Shown here piece after piece: positions 34,701-46,500 of a DNA stretch of 64,000 nt; the stretch's first letter is position 1; each line of letters begins with the position of its first letter. This stretch comes from Symsagittifera roscoffensis (taxonomy: Eukaryota; Xenacoelomorpha; Acoela; Convolutidae). The translations under genes and the position numbers were made by a program. The stretch is from NCBI RefSeq assembly GCF_963678635.1, contig NC_087063.1:82137574-82201573 (forward strand), read 5' to 3'. The notes below the pieces were generated by a model that saw only the letters and a program-made list of their open reading frames with translations, ran no database searches and had not been told where the DNA came from.

Positions 34701-37700
34701 ACTAGCAAGGCTAAAAACACAGTTGAACCAAAAAGGTCAAAATGTTCCATCCTCCGATCCTCATTCATGAGGTAGAGGGGCTTAACAAAGAGCACACATA
34801 CGATCATCACACTGATAAACACTAGCAAGGCTAAAAACACAGTTGAACTAAAATGTCAATATCCTCCAACATCTCACCCTCATTCATGAAGGAGACGGGC
34901 TTCACATACAGCACACATGATCATCACAATGATGAACACTAGTAATGCTAAAAACACAGTTGAACCAAAAAGGTCAAGGTCCTCTAACTTCCCACCCTCA
35001 TTCATGAAGGAGAGGGATTTCACAAACAGCAAACTCATGATCACCACACTGATGAACACTAGCATGGCTAAGAACACAGTTGAAACAGAAAGGTCAATTT
35101 CTTCCATCCTCCGATCCTGGTTCATGAAGGAGATGGGCTAAACAAACATCACACATTCGATCACCACACTCATGAACAATAGCAAGGCTAAAATCACAGT
35201 TGAAACAAAAAAGTCATTGTCCTCCAACCTTCCATCCTCATTCATGAAGGAGAGGGGCTTCACAAACAAAACATACATGATCACCACACTGATGAACACT
35301 AGCAAGGCTAAAAACACAGTTGAACCAAAGAGGTCAATCTCGTCCAACCTCCCATCCTCATTCATGACGGAGAGGGGCTTCACAATCAGCACACACATGA
35401 CCACCGCACTGATGAACACTAGCAAGGCTAAAAACACAGTTGAACTAAAGAAGTCAATGTCGTTCAACCTCCCATCCTCATTCATGACGGAGAGGGGCTT
35501 CACAAACAAAGCATACATGATCACCACACTGATGAACACTAGCAAGGCTAAAAACACAGTTGATCCAAAAATGTCAACGTCCTCCAACCTCCCACACTCA
35601 TTCAAGAAGGAGAGGGGCTTCACAAATGGCACACACATGATCACCACAATGATGAATTCTAGCAAGGCTAAAAGCACATTTAAACTAAAAAGGTCAGTGT
35701 CCTCCAACCTCCCATCCTCATTCAAGAGGGAGAGGGGCTTCACAAACAGCACGCACATGATCACCACACTGATGAACACTAGCAAGGCTAAAACCACATT
35801 TAAACTAAAAAGGTCAGTGTCCTCCAACCTCCCATCCTCATTCAAGAGGGAGAGGGGCTTCACAAACAGCACGCACATGATCACCACACTGATGAACACT
35901 AGCAAGGCTAAAACCACATTTAAACTAAAAAGGTCAGTGTCCTCCAACCTCCCATCCTCATTCAAGAGGGAGAGGGGCTTCACAAACAGCACACACATGA
36001 TCACCACACTAATGAACACTAGCAAGGCTAAAACCACATTTAAACTAAAAAGGTCAGTTTCCTCCAACCTCCCATCCTCATTCAAGAGGGAGAGGGACTT
36101 CACAAACAGCACACACATGATCACCACACTGATGAACACTAGCAAGGCTAAAAGCACAGTTGAACCAAAAATGTCAATTTCCTCTAACCTCCCACCCTCA
36201 TTCATGAAGGAGCGGGTTTCTCAAACAGCACACACATGATCACCACCCTGATGATCACTAGCAAGGCTAAAAACACAGTTGAACCAAAAAGGTCAAAATG
36301 TTCCATCCTCCGATCCTCATTCATGAGGTAGAGGGGCTTAACAAAGAGCACACATACGATCATCACACTGATAAACACTAGCAAGGCTAAAAACACAGTT
36401 GAACCAAAATGTCAATATCCTCCAACATCTCACCCTCATTCATGAAGGAGACGGGCTTCACATACAGCACACATGATCATCACAATGATGAACACTAGTA
36501 ATGCTAAAACACAGTTGAACCAAAAAGGTCAAGGTCCTCTAACTTCCCACCCTCATTCATGAAGGAGAGGGATTTCACAAACAGCACACTCATGATCACC
36601 ACACTGATGAACACTAGCATGGCTAAGAACACAGTTGAAACAGAAAGGTCAATTTCTTCCATCCTCCGATCCTCGTTCATGAAGGAGATGGGCTAAACAA
36701 ACAGCACACATTCGATCACCACACTCATGAACAATAGCAAGGCTAAAATCACAGTTGAACCAAAAAAGTCATTGTCCTCCAACCTTCCATCTTCATTCAT
36801 GAAGGAGAGGGGCTTCACAAACAAAACATACATGATCACCACACTGATGAACACTAGCAATGCTAAAAACACAGTTGAACCAAAGAGGTCAATCTCGTCC
36901 AACCTCCCATCCTCATTCATGACGGAGAGGGGCTTCACAATCAGCACACACATGATCACCGCACTGATGAACACTAGCAAGGCTAAAAACACAGCTGAAC
37001 TAAAGAGGTCAATGTCGTTCAACCTCCCATCCTCATTCATGAGGGAGAGGGGCTTCACAAACAGCACACACATGATCACCGCACTGATGAACACTAGCAA
37101 GGCTAAAAACACAGTTGAACCAAAAAAGTCATTGTCCTCCAACCTTCTATCCTCATTCATGAAGGAGAGGGGCTTCACAAACAGAACAGACATGATCACC
37201 ACACTGATGAACACTAGCAAGGCTAAAAACACAGTTGAACCAAAGAGGTCAATGTCGTCCAAACTTCCATCCTCATTCATGAGGGAGAGGGGCTTCACAA
37301 ACAGCACACACATGACCACCGCACTGATGAACACTAGCAAGGCTAAAAACACAGTTGAACCAAAGAGGTCAATGTTGTTCAACCTCCCATCCTCATTCAT
37401 GAGGTAGAGGGGCTTCACAAACAGCACACACAAGATCACCGCACTGATGAACACTAGCAAGACTAAAAACACAGTTGAACCAAAAAAGTCATTGTCCTCC
37501 AACCTTCCATCCTCATTCATGAAGGAGAGGGGCTTCACAAACAGAACAGACATGATCACCACACTGATGAAAACTAGCAAGGCTAAAAACACAGTTGAAC
37601 CAAAGAGGTCAATGTCGTCCAACCTTCCATCCTCATTCATGAGGGAGAGGGCCTTCACAAACAGCACACACATGATCACCGCACTGATGAACACTAGCAA

Positions 37701-40700
37701 GGCTAAAAACACAGTTAACCCAGAAAGGTCAATGTCCTTTACCCTCCCATCCTCATTCATAAGGGAGAGGGGCTTCACAAACAACACACACATGATCACC
37801 ACATTGAAGATCATCAACAAAAAAAGTAAAAGTAATAAGTTCAATTTCTATTCATTGCATATATCGACGAAAATATCCTCCGTTTAGTACAAATAGTATT
37901 TTCCATCTAGTAAAACCAACACTAAACCTTTTTGTAGAATATTACCAGCGAAGTTCGAATTTATATATATATTTTTTTCAATTTTTCAGATAACTAACAA
38001 AGTTCAAATATTTGATCTTAGAACGCTATCTCAGTTATCTGAAACTAAATACATCCTCTTAGTGTAATTTATTTTTATGAAGGAGACGGGCTTCACTAAC
38101 AGCACACATGATCATCACAATGATGAACACTAGCAAGGCTTAAAACACAGTTAAGCCAAAAAGTTCAACGTCCTCCAACCTCCCAACAATTCATTCATGA
38201 AGGAGAGGGGCTTCACAAACAGCACACACATGATCACCACATTGATGAACACTAGTAATGCTAAAAACACAGTTGAACCAAAAAGGTCAAGGTCCTCTAA
38301 CTTCCCACCCTCATTCATGAAGGAGAGGGGCTTCACAAACAGCACACTCATGATCACCACACTGATGAACACTAGCATGGCTAAGAACACAGTTGAAACA
38401 GAAAGGTCAATTTCTTCCATCCTCCAATCCTTGTTCATGAAGGAGATGGGCTAAACAAACAGCACACATACGATCACCACACTGATGAACACTAGCAAGG
38501 CTAAAAACACAGTTGAACCAAAGAGGTCAATGTCGTCCAACCTCCCATCCTCATTCATGAGGGAGAGGGGCTTCACAAACAGCACACACATGATCACCGC
38601 ACTGATGAACACTAGCAAGGCTAAAAACACAGGTGAACCAGAAAGTCAAGGTCCTCTAACTTCCCACCCTCATTCATGAAGGAGAGGGATTTCACAAACA
38701 GCACACTCATGATCACCGCACTGATGAACACTAGCAAGGCTAAAAACACAGTTGAACCAAAGAGGTCAATGTCGTCCAACCTCCCATCCTCATTCATGAG
38801 GGAGAGGGGCTTCACAAACAGCACACACATGATCACCGCACTGATGAACACTAGTAATGCTAAAAACACAGTTGAACCAAAAAGGTCAAGGTCCTCTAAC
38901 TTCCCACCCTCATTCATGAAGGAGAGGGATTTCACAAACAGCACACTCATGATCACCGCACTGATGAACACTAGCAAGGCTAAAATCACAGTTAACCCAG
39001 AAAGGTCAATGTCCTTCACCCTCCCATCCTCATTCATAAGGGAGAGGGGCTTCACAAACAACACACACATGATCACCACATTGAATATCATCAGCAAAAA
39101 AAGTAAAAGTAATAAGTTCAATTTCTATTCATGCATATATCGACGAAAATATCCTCCGTTTTGTACAAATAGTATTTTCCATCTAGTAAAACCAACACTA
39201 AACCTTTTTGTAGAATATTACCAGCGAAGTTCGAGGTTATATATATATATTTTTTCAATTTTTCAGATAACTAACAAAATTCAAATATTTGATCTTAGAA
39301 CGCTACTTCAGTTATCTGAAACTAAATACATCCTTTTAGCGTAATTGATTTTATCACGAATTTCATTCATTTGAAAAAAAAAATGGTCTTGACGGAAATT
39401 TTGAAAATAAACGCACCACTTTTTGAAACTTTTAATAGCATCGAAAGATTTTAAAAAAATGGAAAAGTTACTTTTTAAATTTCAGATAAGACAGCTGTTG
39501 ATTTCAAATCAAAAGATCTGAGATCAAAATAAAAAGTGTCAACCTGCCGTAGATGCAAATCCAACATTGAGCGCTTGAGACACACAGTCTTTATAGTCCA
39601 TACATCCAGTCAACTGGGCACAGATAATAGAGCCACAGATGAATGCAAATAGCTGGCCCAGGATCATCACAGCCCCACCTCCTACACTCATGTCTCGCAG
39701 TTTGAACAAGTTGCAGTCGACTGTCTTGTTGGAACCATTCGCGATGCTGCCGAACTCAAAAGTATGTTCACCTTTCAGACCTGAACAAAAAACATTTCAC
39801 CCAGCTTCACTGTCATACAATTCTTAATTTTGAAATACTCTATGGAAATTTTTTTTTCATAGACAACAGGAATGCTCGGAAAGTTATAGTTTTTTGTTTT
39901 TATTGCTTGGCAACAGAATTGTTCGTAGAAGTTATCCAAGTCCAGCGGAAAAAAAGCTATTTGAAGCATCAATTATAAACAAAAGTAACTCCGATTGCTG
40001 ATCAAAAAACAAAGAGTGTGAGCCGACAATTTTAAATTATTCAATTTTAATGAAAACGACTAAATTTCTATAAATATTTAGAATTTCAACGCAAACTGAC
40101 TCATCATTAAGTTATCCCGACCCATACTTCAAAATTTTTCAACAGCGCCGTTTTGGTGCCAATGTATACTAACAGCAGGGGGAACGAGTGCAAAAAAAAA
40201 AGTTATTTTTCGGCCGAAACTTCTCAATAAACACCTATAAACGTAGTTTTCGATCTTTTTCTGTAAAAAAAAGGGGGGCCGCGCAAAATTTTATACCAAA
40301 TTGGGTCTTTATAGGGTTTGTGAGGGTTCTGAAAACCAATTTAATCAGTTTTTTCTCCGATTTATCGAAAATCGTCCCCCCTCCCAACGATAAAATCCTA
40401 GGTCCGCTAGTGCCACTAGTAGTAATTTCTGACTGACCGATGGTGGGTCCGCACTTTCCCTTTTCTACCTTGATGACCAAGTCCGCCTTTGCCTTGAAGC
40501 AGCTTCTTAGCAGGCCCATCTTCATCTCTATGTCCGCTATGCTACACTTGGCCTACAACACAGTTACACTCAGTTGGGCTAATTGATACATGGATAAAAC
40601 GAGTGTTAAAAGCAGGGTTAGCTCAGTAGCTCAGATAACCGAGCATTTTGGATATAAACAAACCATGCTTAGGATAACAGATACACGAATTAAATACCTA

Positions 40701-41255
40701 AAAACTACCTAGTTAAGTCAGATAAGAGATTGAGCTTCGATATAAGAAATCATTATAACTCTCATTATTGCATCTAACTTCAGCCAGAACTTAATTATTT
40801 GATCGGATGATTGAATTTTTTGAGCCTCAAGCAAGCGACCATTTGCATTTGACACTTTTTCACACCACTCGAAAACAAATTTGGGCAACAATGCGACTAC
40901 TTTAGTTTACAATAGTTGATAATTCGGCTTATATCATCATCTGTTCATAGAACTAGGGCTATTATCATGCGCGAAATATCGAATGGGCTAAAAGTATTTA
41001 ACCAATCAATATCCTCTTTTAACAGTCCAAAATTGACAAATTTGTTCATCGCGTATTTGCATCAAGTTTATGAACAATGAATTCTAATTGGCTATAATAC
41101 AATTTTCTTCATGAAGAACTCCCCATCCAGCTATACTAATGCTTAGTGACCTTGACATTGAGATGGGTGTCGGCAACTGAGAGGATTCCGCAGATGACGG
41201 TGAGGAACTCAAACACGACAGCTGTGATTAGAAGAGACCTGGCTGCTTTGCCCAT
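31709..41255 (-). CDS. Gene C: four-TM claudin/PMP22-like protein, 5 exons, repeat-filled intron
   Basis: The exons are 41151-41255, 40438-40552, 39544-39780, 32394-32551 and 31709-31834, in phases 0, 1, 1 and 0. They give 246 residues; TAA is at 31709-31711. TM1 is at about residues 7-28. Loop 1 holds two cysteines (RSCFK, GKCG) and N-glycosylation sequons at N88 and N91. TM2 is at about 107-128, then a C-x5-C link (GCMDYKDC). TM3 and the acidic NEDG loop are in exon 4. TM4 (WCFVMGWVALFF...) ends in a CCCS tail. Phases match genes A, D and E at the shared introns. Intron 3 (32552-39543) is filled by copies of truncated exon 4. The complete exon 4 is the last unit of that array and is the only one with a donor (AAATG|GTATCA). 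Upstream acceptors could add modules. The gene is intact when the last acceptor is used. Function is unknown; it is a membrane protein, perhaps of junctions or vesicles by analogy of shape only. Confidence 0.78.
31835..32393 (-). other. Intron 4 of gene C
   Basis: A 559-bp AT-rich intron bounded by GTATCA and TTTCTAG. A GGGTCTAGGGCGAACATCCG stretch near 32062-32081 is the only less AT-rich part. No other feature is seen. Confidence 0.65.
32394..32551 (-). other. Gene C exon 4: the parental copy of the 120-bp repeat
   Basis: The exon begins with CC after GGTTTTAG and runs 158 nt to a GTATCA donor. Its first ~95 nt match every unit of the array. After GAGGACATCGAC it continues into unique coding sequence (TDSLDNTQSCLIGG...), whereas the array units switch to intron tail. 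Gene A exon 9142-9272 aligns to it without gaps over 33 residues with nine identities by hand (ISV, M, P, DG), in the same phase. This identifies the array as exon-derived. Confidence 0.8.
32552..37826 (-). repeat. Exon-4-derived 120-bp tandem array in gene C intron 3, main block
   Basis: About 44 units. On the minus strand each consists of a ~25-nt intron tail (CCTCTTTGGTTCAACTGTG then TTTTTAG, or CCTTTTTAGTTTAAATGTGG then TTTTAG) plus 95 nt of truncated exon 4. Translated through, a unit gives a ~22-residue hydrophobic segment and a charged loop, 40 residues in all. Open blocks on the minus strand are 32394-33341, 33342-34361, 35138-36205 and 36693-37844. They are separated by stops (TAG at 33342-33344 and in GTTTAGCCC near 35138 and 36694) or small frameshifts. 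Two unit types exist, FSLNVVLA and FGSTVFLA. Plus-strand frames, up to 651 codons, are a by-product of the 120-bp period. Confidence 0.9.
37827..38079. repeat. Duplicated array-edge spacer, inner copy
   Basis: Matches 39106-39350, including CATATATCGACGAAAATATC, CCATCTAGTAAAACCAACAC and ATTTGATCTTAGAACGCTA. It is the original upstream flank of the array, now lying between two blocks after a ~1.3-kb duplication. Confidence 0.85.
38080..39105 (-). repeat. Exon-4-derived tandem array, upstream block
   Basis: About eight further 120-bp units plus a degenerate edge unit. The edge unit at 39060-39105 has lost the TTTTTAG acceptor (it reads CTTTTTTTGCTGATGATATTC) but keeps the following TM codons. 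Open stretches on the minus strand are 38151-38438 and 38621-39121. A one-base deletion near 38644 and a TTTAG stop near 38448 interrupt the frame. Confidence 0.88.
39106..39350. repeat. Duplicated array-edge spacer, outer copy
   Basis: Counterpart of 37827-38079. It lies between the array and gene C exon 3. Confidence 0.85.
40140..40412. mobile_element. Degenerate hAT-type MITE in intron 2 of gene C
   Basis: The right end CCTAGGTCCGCTAGTG, reversed, resembles the CACTAGTGGATTTAGG terminus of the element at 16448. The interior shares GGTGCCAAT, GGGGGAACGAGTGC and CGTCCCCCCTCCCAACGA with that family. The left end and target-site duplication are unclear. It stops 25 bp from the donor of exon 2. 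Confidence 0.5.
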
Positions 41256-41989
41256 CCTCTAACACTTATTTCTTGCAACACTGAAATGCAGTTTATTTCT
41301 TACCCAGAAAAACTTGAAGTAAAAAGCTGACCGCCACAATAATTAGTTCTAGCAAAAAAATCAAAGGAAACAAAAACTTCTATCTACACAAAATGGGAAA
41401 ACAAAAGAATTATTCGCTGAGCAAAACTTTAAAATTTTGTCATATTATTATAATTGTCGTTTTCACAAGTTTCCGTCTTTTGGAACTGGTAAGAATTTTT
41501 TGAGTTTCATAAAAAAAAGATTTTTAAGAAGTGTAAGATTTTTATGAAATGCTTTTGTTTTATGAGTTGCTATACTGAAGAATTTCAAACTTTGCTTCTT
41601 TCAAACGCTAACAAGAATCAACCAAAAACTAACCTCTTGATAATAAATTTTGAACCATTTTGAAAAAATATAATTAACTTCCATAGTTTTTTTTTTCAAT
41701 ATCTTTTGATTGTATGAATATCAAGAAAAAAATCTCCTGAGAACTAAGCAGACCGTTTGTTGTGAGAAGTAACTTATGATTCGATTTGATTGAGGATTAG
41801 AATATTTCCATGAAATGTGCTTTAATGCATTTATACCTGTGCATATTTCTCGTATTGCAGTTTTCAGAGAAGAGCAAAATCAACACCCAAGTTAGCTTTA
41901 ATTTTTCAACCAGAGCATTCTATGAACAATTAGTTCTCAGTTAGCAGAGAGAGATTGCATTTTGTAGAATACTTGATAATGCTCCGCCG
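41256..41989. other. Intergenic stretch upstream of gene C
   Basis: AT-rich, and should contain the gene C promoter. I see no distinct core element. Confidence 0.4.
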
Positions 41990-42450
41990 TCCAACGAATT
42001 GATAAACCCATGGATCATAATCGATCATATTGTCATAATACGGTCAATATCTATAAAATTACAAAAAAATCTATTATAATTTATTAAAAAGTGATTATAA
42101 TCTTAATATTTTTTATGTCAACATAATCCAATAAGACATGGCGTAAATTTTCCAAATTTCCTGCAAAATTTGCAAAACTCCTGCAAAACTAATCGAATTT
42201 AGTTCTACAATTTAAGTGGATTATAATCGATAATAATGGATTTTCATTTCAAAAATAATCAATTATAATGAATTGTTTTGGGAAAAACAATCGATTTCTT
42301 TGCCAAAAATAATGGATTATAATGGGTTTTTTTTGAAAAATAATCGATTATAATGGCGATTTAATCGATTTCGTGGTGTGAATTTTACATCCGTAAGGGA
42401 TTTTAATGAGATAGTTTTGTCTCGGGAATCCATTATAATCGTTTAGAATC
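41990..42450. repeat. Cluster of ATTATAATCGATTATAAT-type palindromes
   Basis: Words such as GGATTATAATCGAT, AATCGATTATAATGG and AATAATGGATTATAATGG recur about ten times. A second smaller group is at 43370-43560 (CCATTATGATGGATTATAAT). Confidence 0.8.
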
Positions 42451-43080
42451 CATGGGCGCTCTGTGCGGGGAAGTTGTAAAACGCTCCTTAATTATAATAG
42501 ATATCCCTCCAAAAGTGCCCAATGCTTCATAATGCACTGTATAAAACCAATTTTGAGCACTTAAAACTAAGAAAGAAATTCATACTGAGCATGATATAAA
42601 GAATTATACAAATCATTGTTTTTATTGGGCGCAGCATGACATATGCTTAGCTAACTTTTCATTTAGGGATTGTTTTTTGCAAATTGGGTTTTTTGCGACT
42701 TTTCATTTTTGTTTTGACTTTCAAAGTGTTCCGAGTTAAATTTTTACAATGTTTCAGCTCCGCGTAGTTTTCTTTGCCTTCAGAGAAACTTTGAATTCTT
42801 AACTAACCACCTTTTAATGTCATTTGAAAAAAATGATGATTTGAATAGTTTTCTCTTCCGAGCTCAATTTAGAACAAAAGTGGTGTCTGTGATCATTTTT
42901 TGTACAGCTGCGGGTGTTCAAAAATAACCAACTTGAAACAATCTAAGATAAAATATTATAATAGATTGTAAAACCTTTTTCAATCAAATGTAATTTCACA
43001 AGAAAAATCATTTCTAATGGATTATAATATAGCTATTCTGCATGAAAACACATTTAAGAATCAGTAAGAAGTAAGAATCA
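42451..43080. other. Intergenic stretch
   Basis: AT-rich with no coding or RNA signal; scattered TTATAAT words connect it to the palindrome clusters on both sides. Confidence 0.4.
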
Positions 43081-43086
43081 GTAAAC

Positions 43087-43265
43087 CAGGGGCGGATCTA
43101 GGATTTTCGCGAAAGGGAGGGGTCTCCTAAACCCTATAAAGGTTGACTAGACGGATTCCAAGCATTCCCGAGCAAATGGATATCTCAAAATAGTGGGAGG
43201 ACCTCAAAATAGTAGGGGGATCTCAAAATAGTTGGCCCGACGCCCCCTTCCTAAATCCGCTGGTG
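43087..43265. mobile_element. Short hAT-type MITE
   Basis: Left end CAGGGGCGGATCTAGGATT; right end reversed CACCAGCGGATTTAGGAAG. The interior has a CTCAAAATAGT(G/A/T)GG motif three times. No convincing target-site duplication was found. The size is about 180 bp. Confidence 0.7.
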
Positions 43266-43369
43266 GCTATAAGTACAAAATAACAACTTTACTTTAATTC
43301 GGTGACCAACTGAAAAGCAAGCAAAACAAACAAAATTAAGAAGAAATGAAGCGAAAACGTTCGTTGATT

Positions 43370-43560
43370 AATAATGGACTATAATCCATTATGATGGATT
43401 ATAATTCAAAAAAATTTGAGAAAAAAAAACTTTCGTAGAATAATTGATGATAATGATTTTTATTGCTTCGAAGAATAGTAACATTAAAATTCATTTTTAA
43501 CCAATTATAATCTATTCTTTTTGAAATTTATGGAGACTGGCAATAAAGATCCATTATAAC
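43370..43560. repeat. Second group of TTATAATCCATTATAAT words
   Basis: Same short-palindrome family as 41990-42450, separated from it by about 900 bp that include a MITE. Confidence 0.7.
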
Positions 43561-46500
43561 CTGTTATTTTCTCTTTTTTAGTGAGTGCGGGATGTTATAG
43601 TCAGGCTCAATGCCCCTTCAAAATTAAATGAGGGACACTACTGTTCCTCATTGAAATGTTACTAAACGCTATATGCATCATTTTGTGGGGGTGGGGGTTA
43701 AAAGTTTAAAGAACAAAAACTGTTTTAAAGTCACTTTGAAAATTTCATCATTTTTTGAACTTCAAAAACTTCAGTTCAGAAAGCATAAAAGGGCAGCGGG
43801 AAAGTTGTCCTGATAAAGTTTGGCAGTTTTTTCAGTTACAGTTAGATTTTACACAACCTGCAGCATCCGAAACTCGTAAAATTGTTTTTAGCATGGAGGT
43901 TCAAAGTAGATCTATCAGCATTTGGTGTTTAAATACTGCCAGGTTCGCCAATAACGATAACATTAAAAGTTTTTATTTGGAAGACATAAAAACTAAAAGG
44001 CTTTTTTTTCAATTCAAATTCATAGACCTTTCTCAATTAAAATAACATTATTTTCAGCATGACTTGTAGTTGCAGATGTTTCTAATTGTGGGTGGTTTGT
44101 GCATAGATGTTTCAACTTAGTCAAGGAGTGATAAAAATTGTCTGGTCACCATAGAGAGCTGTAATGTATATGGTGCTATGATATCATATATGGCGCGCGG
44201 AAGTTCTATTTAGTCTGAAATATTGAGGCCAATTTCTCTTAACCTTGATACTATTTTTTGAAGTTTTGTGGAGCCCTGACCAACACGGCTTTTGAAAACT
44301 TCAACTAACCTCTTGCAATGTTTCTTTCTTAGATGTACCTTAAATTGAGGAAACAACACTAGCTAATCTATATTTCCTTCACTTCATTTCGCAAGGATAT
44401 ACAACAGTACTTTTTTATTGATAAAAAAAATCTTTCAAAAATGGCCAGTCAAAAGTTCGAAATTTGTCGGAAGAAAAAAAACAGCCCGAACACAAATTTT
44501 TGGTTATTTTCTTCGAAAGTTGAAACAATAATGCAAAGCGATGAAGCGGTGCCTTGCATCACCAACATATGCTTTTAATGTTTTTTACTCAGATTACAAG
44601 GCGCTAACTCACTGAAGAACTTTTGCCAATAATTTGTAGCCATTTAAACGGTGAGTCAATTAACCAAAAGAGATCTGATTAGAGGCGTTTAACTTTCTAT
44701 AAATATATTTGGGTTTTGAGTATGATTTTAAGCTGTCCAACTCAAGCTCTCAAACTTGCGAGTAAAATTTCACTTTAACAAGTGTTTTTTGTTTTAACTG
44801 CACGAGCCAGTTAGAATCAATCGTAATCACTTTAACTGAACGAGCGTAAATCAAAATGTTTAAAGGGGACAGTGGGTTGATCCATTATCAAGCATGATTT
44901 GAAAATTGCGGTCTGCAAATGTCATTAACATTTTCGTCTGAGATCGCATGCTTAAAAATTACCCTGTTAAAAGTTTCTTCAATAAATTTAAACAGTAACA
45001 TTTGTGTCAACTAACAGAAAAAATTACTGACTGTTCTTAGGTAATTTTTTCATTACGAAGGTCAAACTGCATTTTTTTGAACTGTAAGCTGATTTTGCAA
45101 CAAGGACACTCCCTTTGTTTTGCTTTTGTTCTTTTATGTTTTTGATCGTCCCGACAAAATTTTAACAGTTCAAAGATTTGTCTCTGCAATCCAGTTGCAT
45201 CAGACACAAAATTGCGCGCCTATCCAGAGCATAATTTGTTCTCGTAAGGATGAAACTTTATTTGAGTACACGCTCTCGCTCGCAAGTTTAAATACAACAT
45301 AAAACCTTGTAAGCCATTTTTTGACAATGCTAATGAGCTTGAGTCAACTTGATGAAATTTTTTTTTATCTGATCCGGATTAATTGGCCGCAGTCCCATGC
45401 AATAAGAATGCTGAATGTAAGGTTCCACGGGAAAAAATCTGAGAATCTCTGGGTTGAAGTTTTGGCATCAAATGCTAATGACATAATATTTTTTATAAAA
45501 CCTAGCCTCTTATAAAAATTTTAGATTTTTTTTGATGGACCAGCTAGAAATGGACCCCGGCGAACTTATCCTGAAAAGTTTCGAAAAATAAATTTATTTT
45601 GTTCATAATTTGGATGCAAAATTAAAAATTGTCATCATTTTCATTGTATCATTTGTTCTAAAATCTTTGTTAAACATCTGAGTTGCCACTTCTTGTGTTT
45701 CTAGAATTTTAAATTCTACTCTGATAGTTTCTGGCATTGGTTATTTGACTCAATTTTAATTCATTTTTTAATGTTTTTATGAAAACTACAATACAGTTGT
45801 CTCTGTAGCTTGTTTTATAATCAGAGTTTTAGATCATTTAACCGTTATGATTGGTTTTGGTACTACCTAAAATACTTGTTTAGATAATGTTCACGAAATT
45901 GATGACTAATTTTTTACCAGTTTGTTGCAATATAAAACATGCTTTTTTGATGTTTTAATGTGCAGGTTTGATTATATGAATGCAAGTGAAGCAACATCAT
46001 TAGATTGCCTCAAAAATAATAAGTAGTCAACAAAAAATCAAGTTAAGTAGCTCAAGATACAAAAAGAAGTCAACACTCATATCGAATTTAAACCAACTTT
46101 GCGTCGACACAAGGTAACTAATAGCAAAAACCAAAACTCTTGTATACCTCATTTTGAATCTGAACTGTTAATTTTTGTATTGTGTTCATCTATAATGTAA
46201 TTTGTATATAAGTACAATTCATCGTTTGCACTTGACTGTAACTTCATTTTTTTGCGGATCCATATGTTTTTTCTAAATCGGAATCAAGCTATAAGAATTT
46301 AATTTCCATGATAATTTCGTTTATGGACTAGAAGAGGGACTTTCGTTTATGGACAATTTAGGAATTACCTTCTTTTTGGTTAAGAAAGATCTATCAGTAA
46401 AAATTTTTGCTACAGTTTCAAGGAAAATGTTATTTTTTCTTTAATAAGTAATCTATATCTACGATGTTTTGCATACCTCATTTGCATACAAGAAAAAAAG

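Noticed and set aside
26390-39105. CRISPR-like array or centromeric satellite
   Set aside because: Units are directly tandem without variable spacers, in a eukaryotic genome, and derive from a coding exon.
40611-40680. tRNA-like start (GGGTTAGCTCAGTAGCTCAG)
   Set aside because: The A-box resemblance has no B box or acceptor stem partner.
43755-44045. 96-codon plus-strand frame
   Set aside because: AT-rich, no motif, no splice support, and not conserved in the duplicated region.
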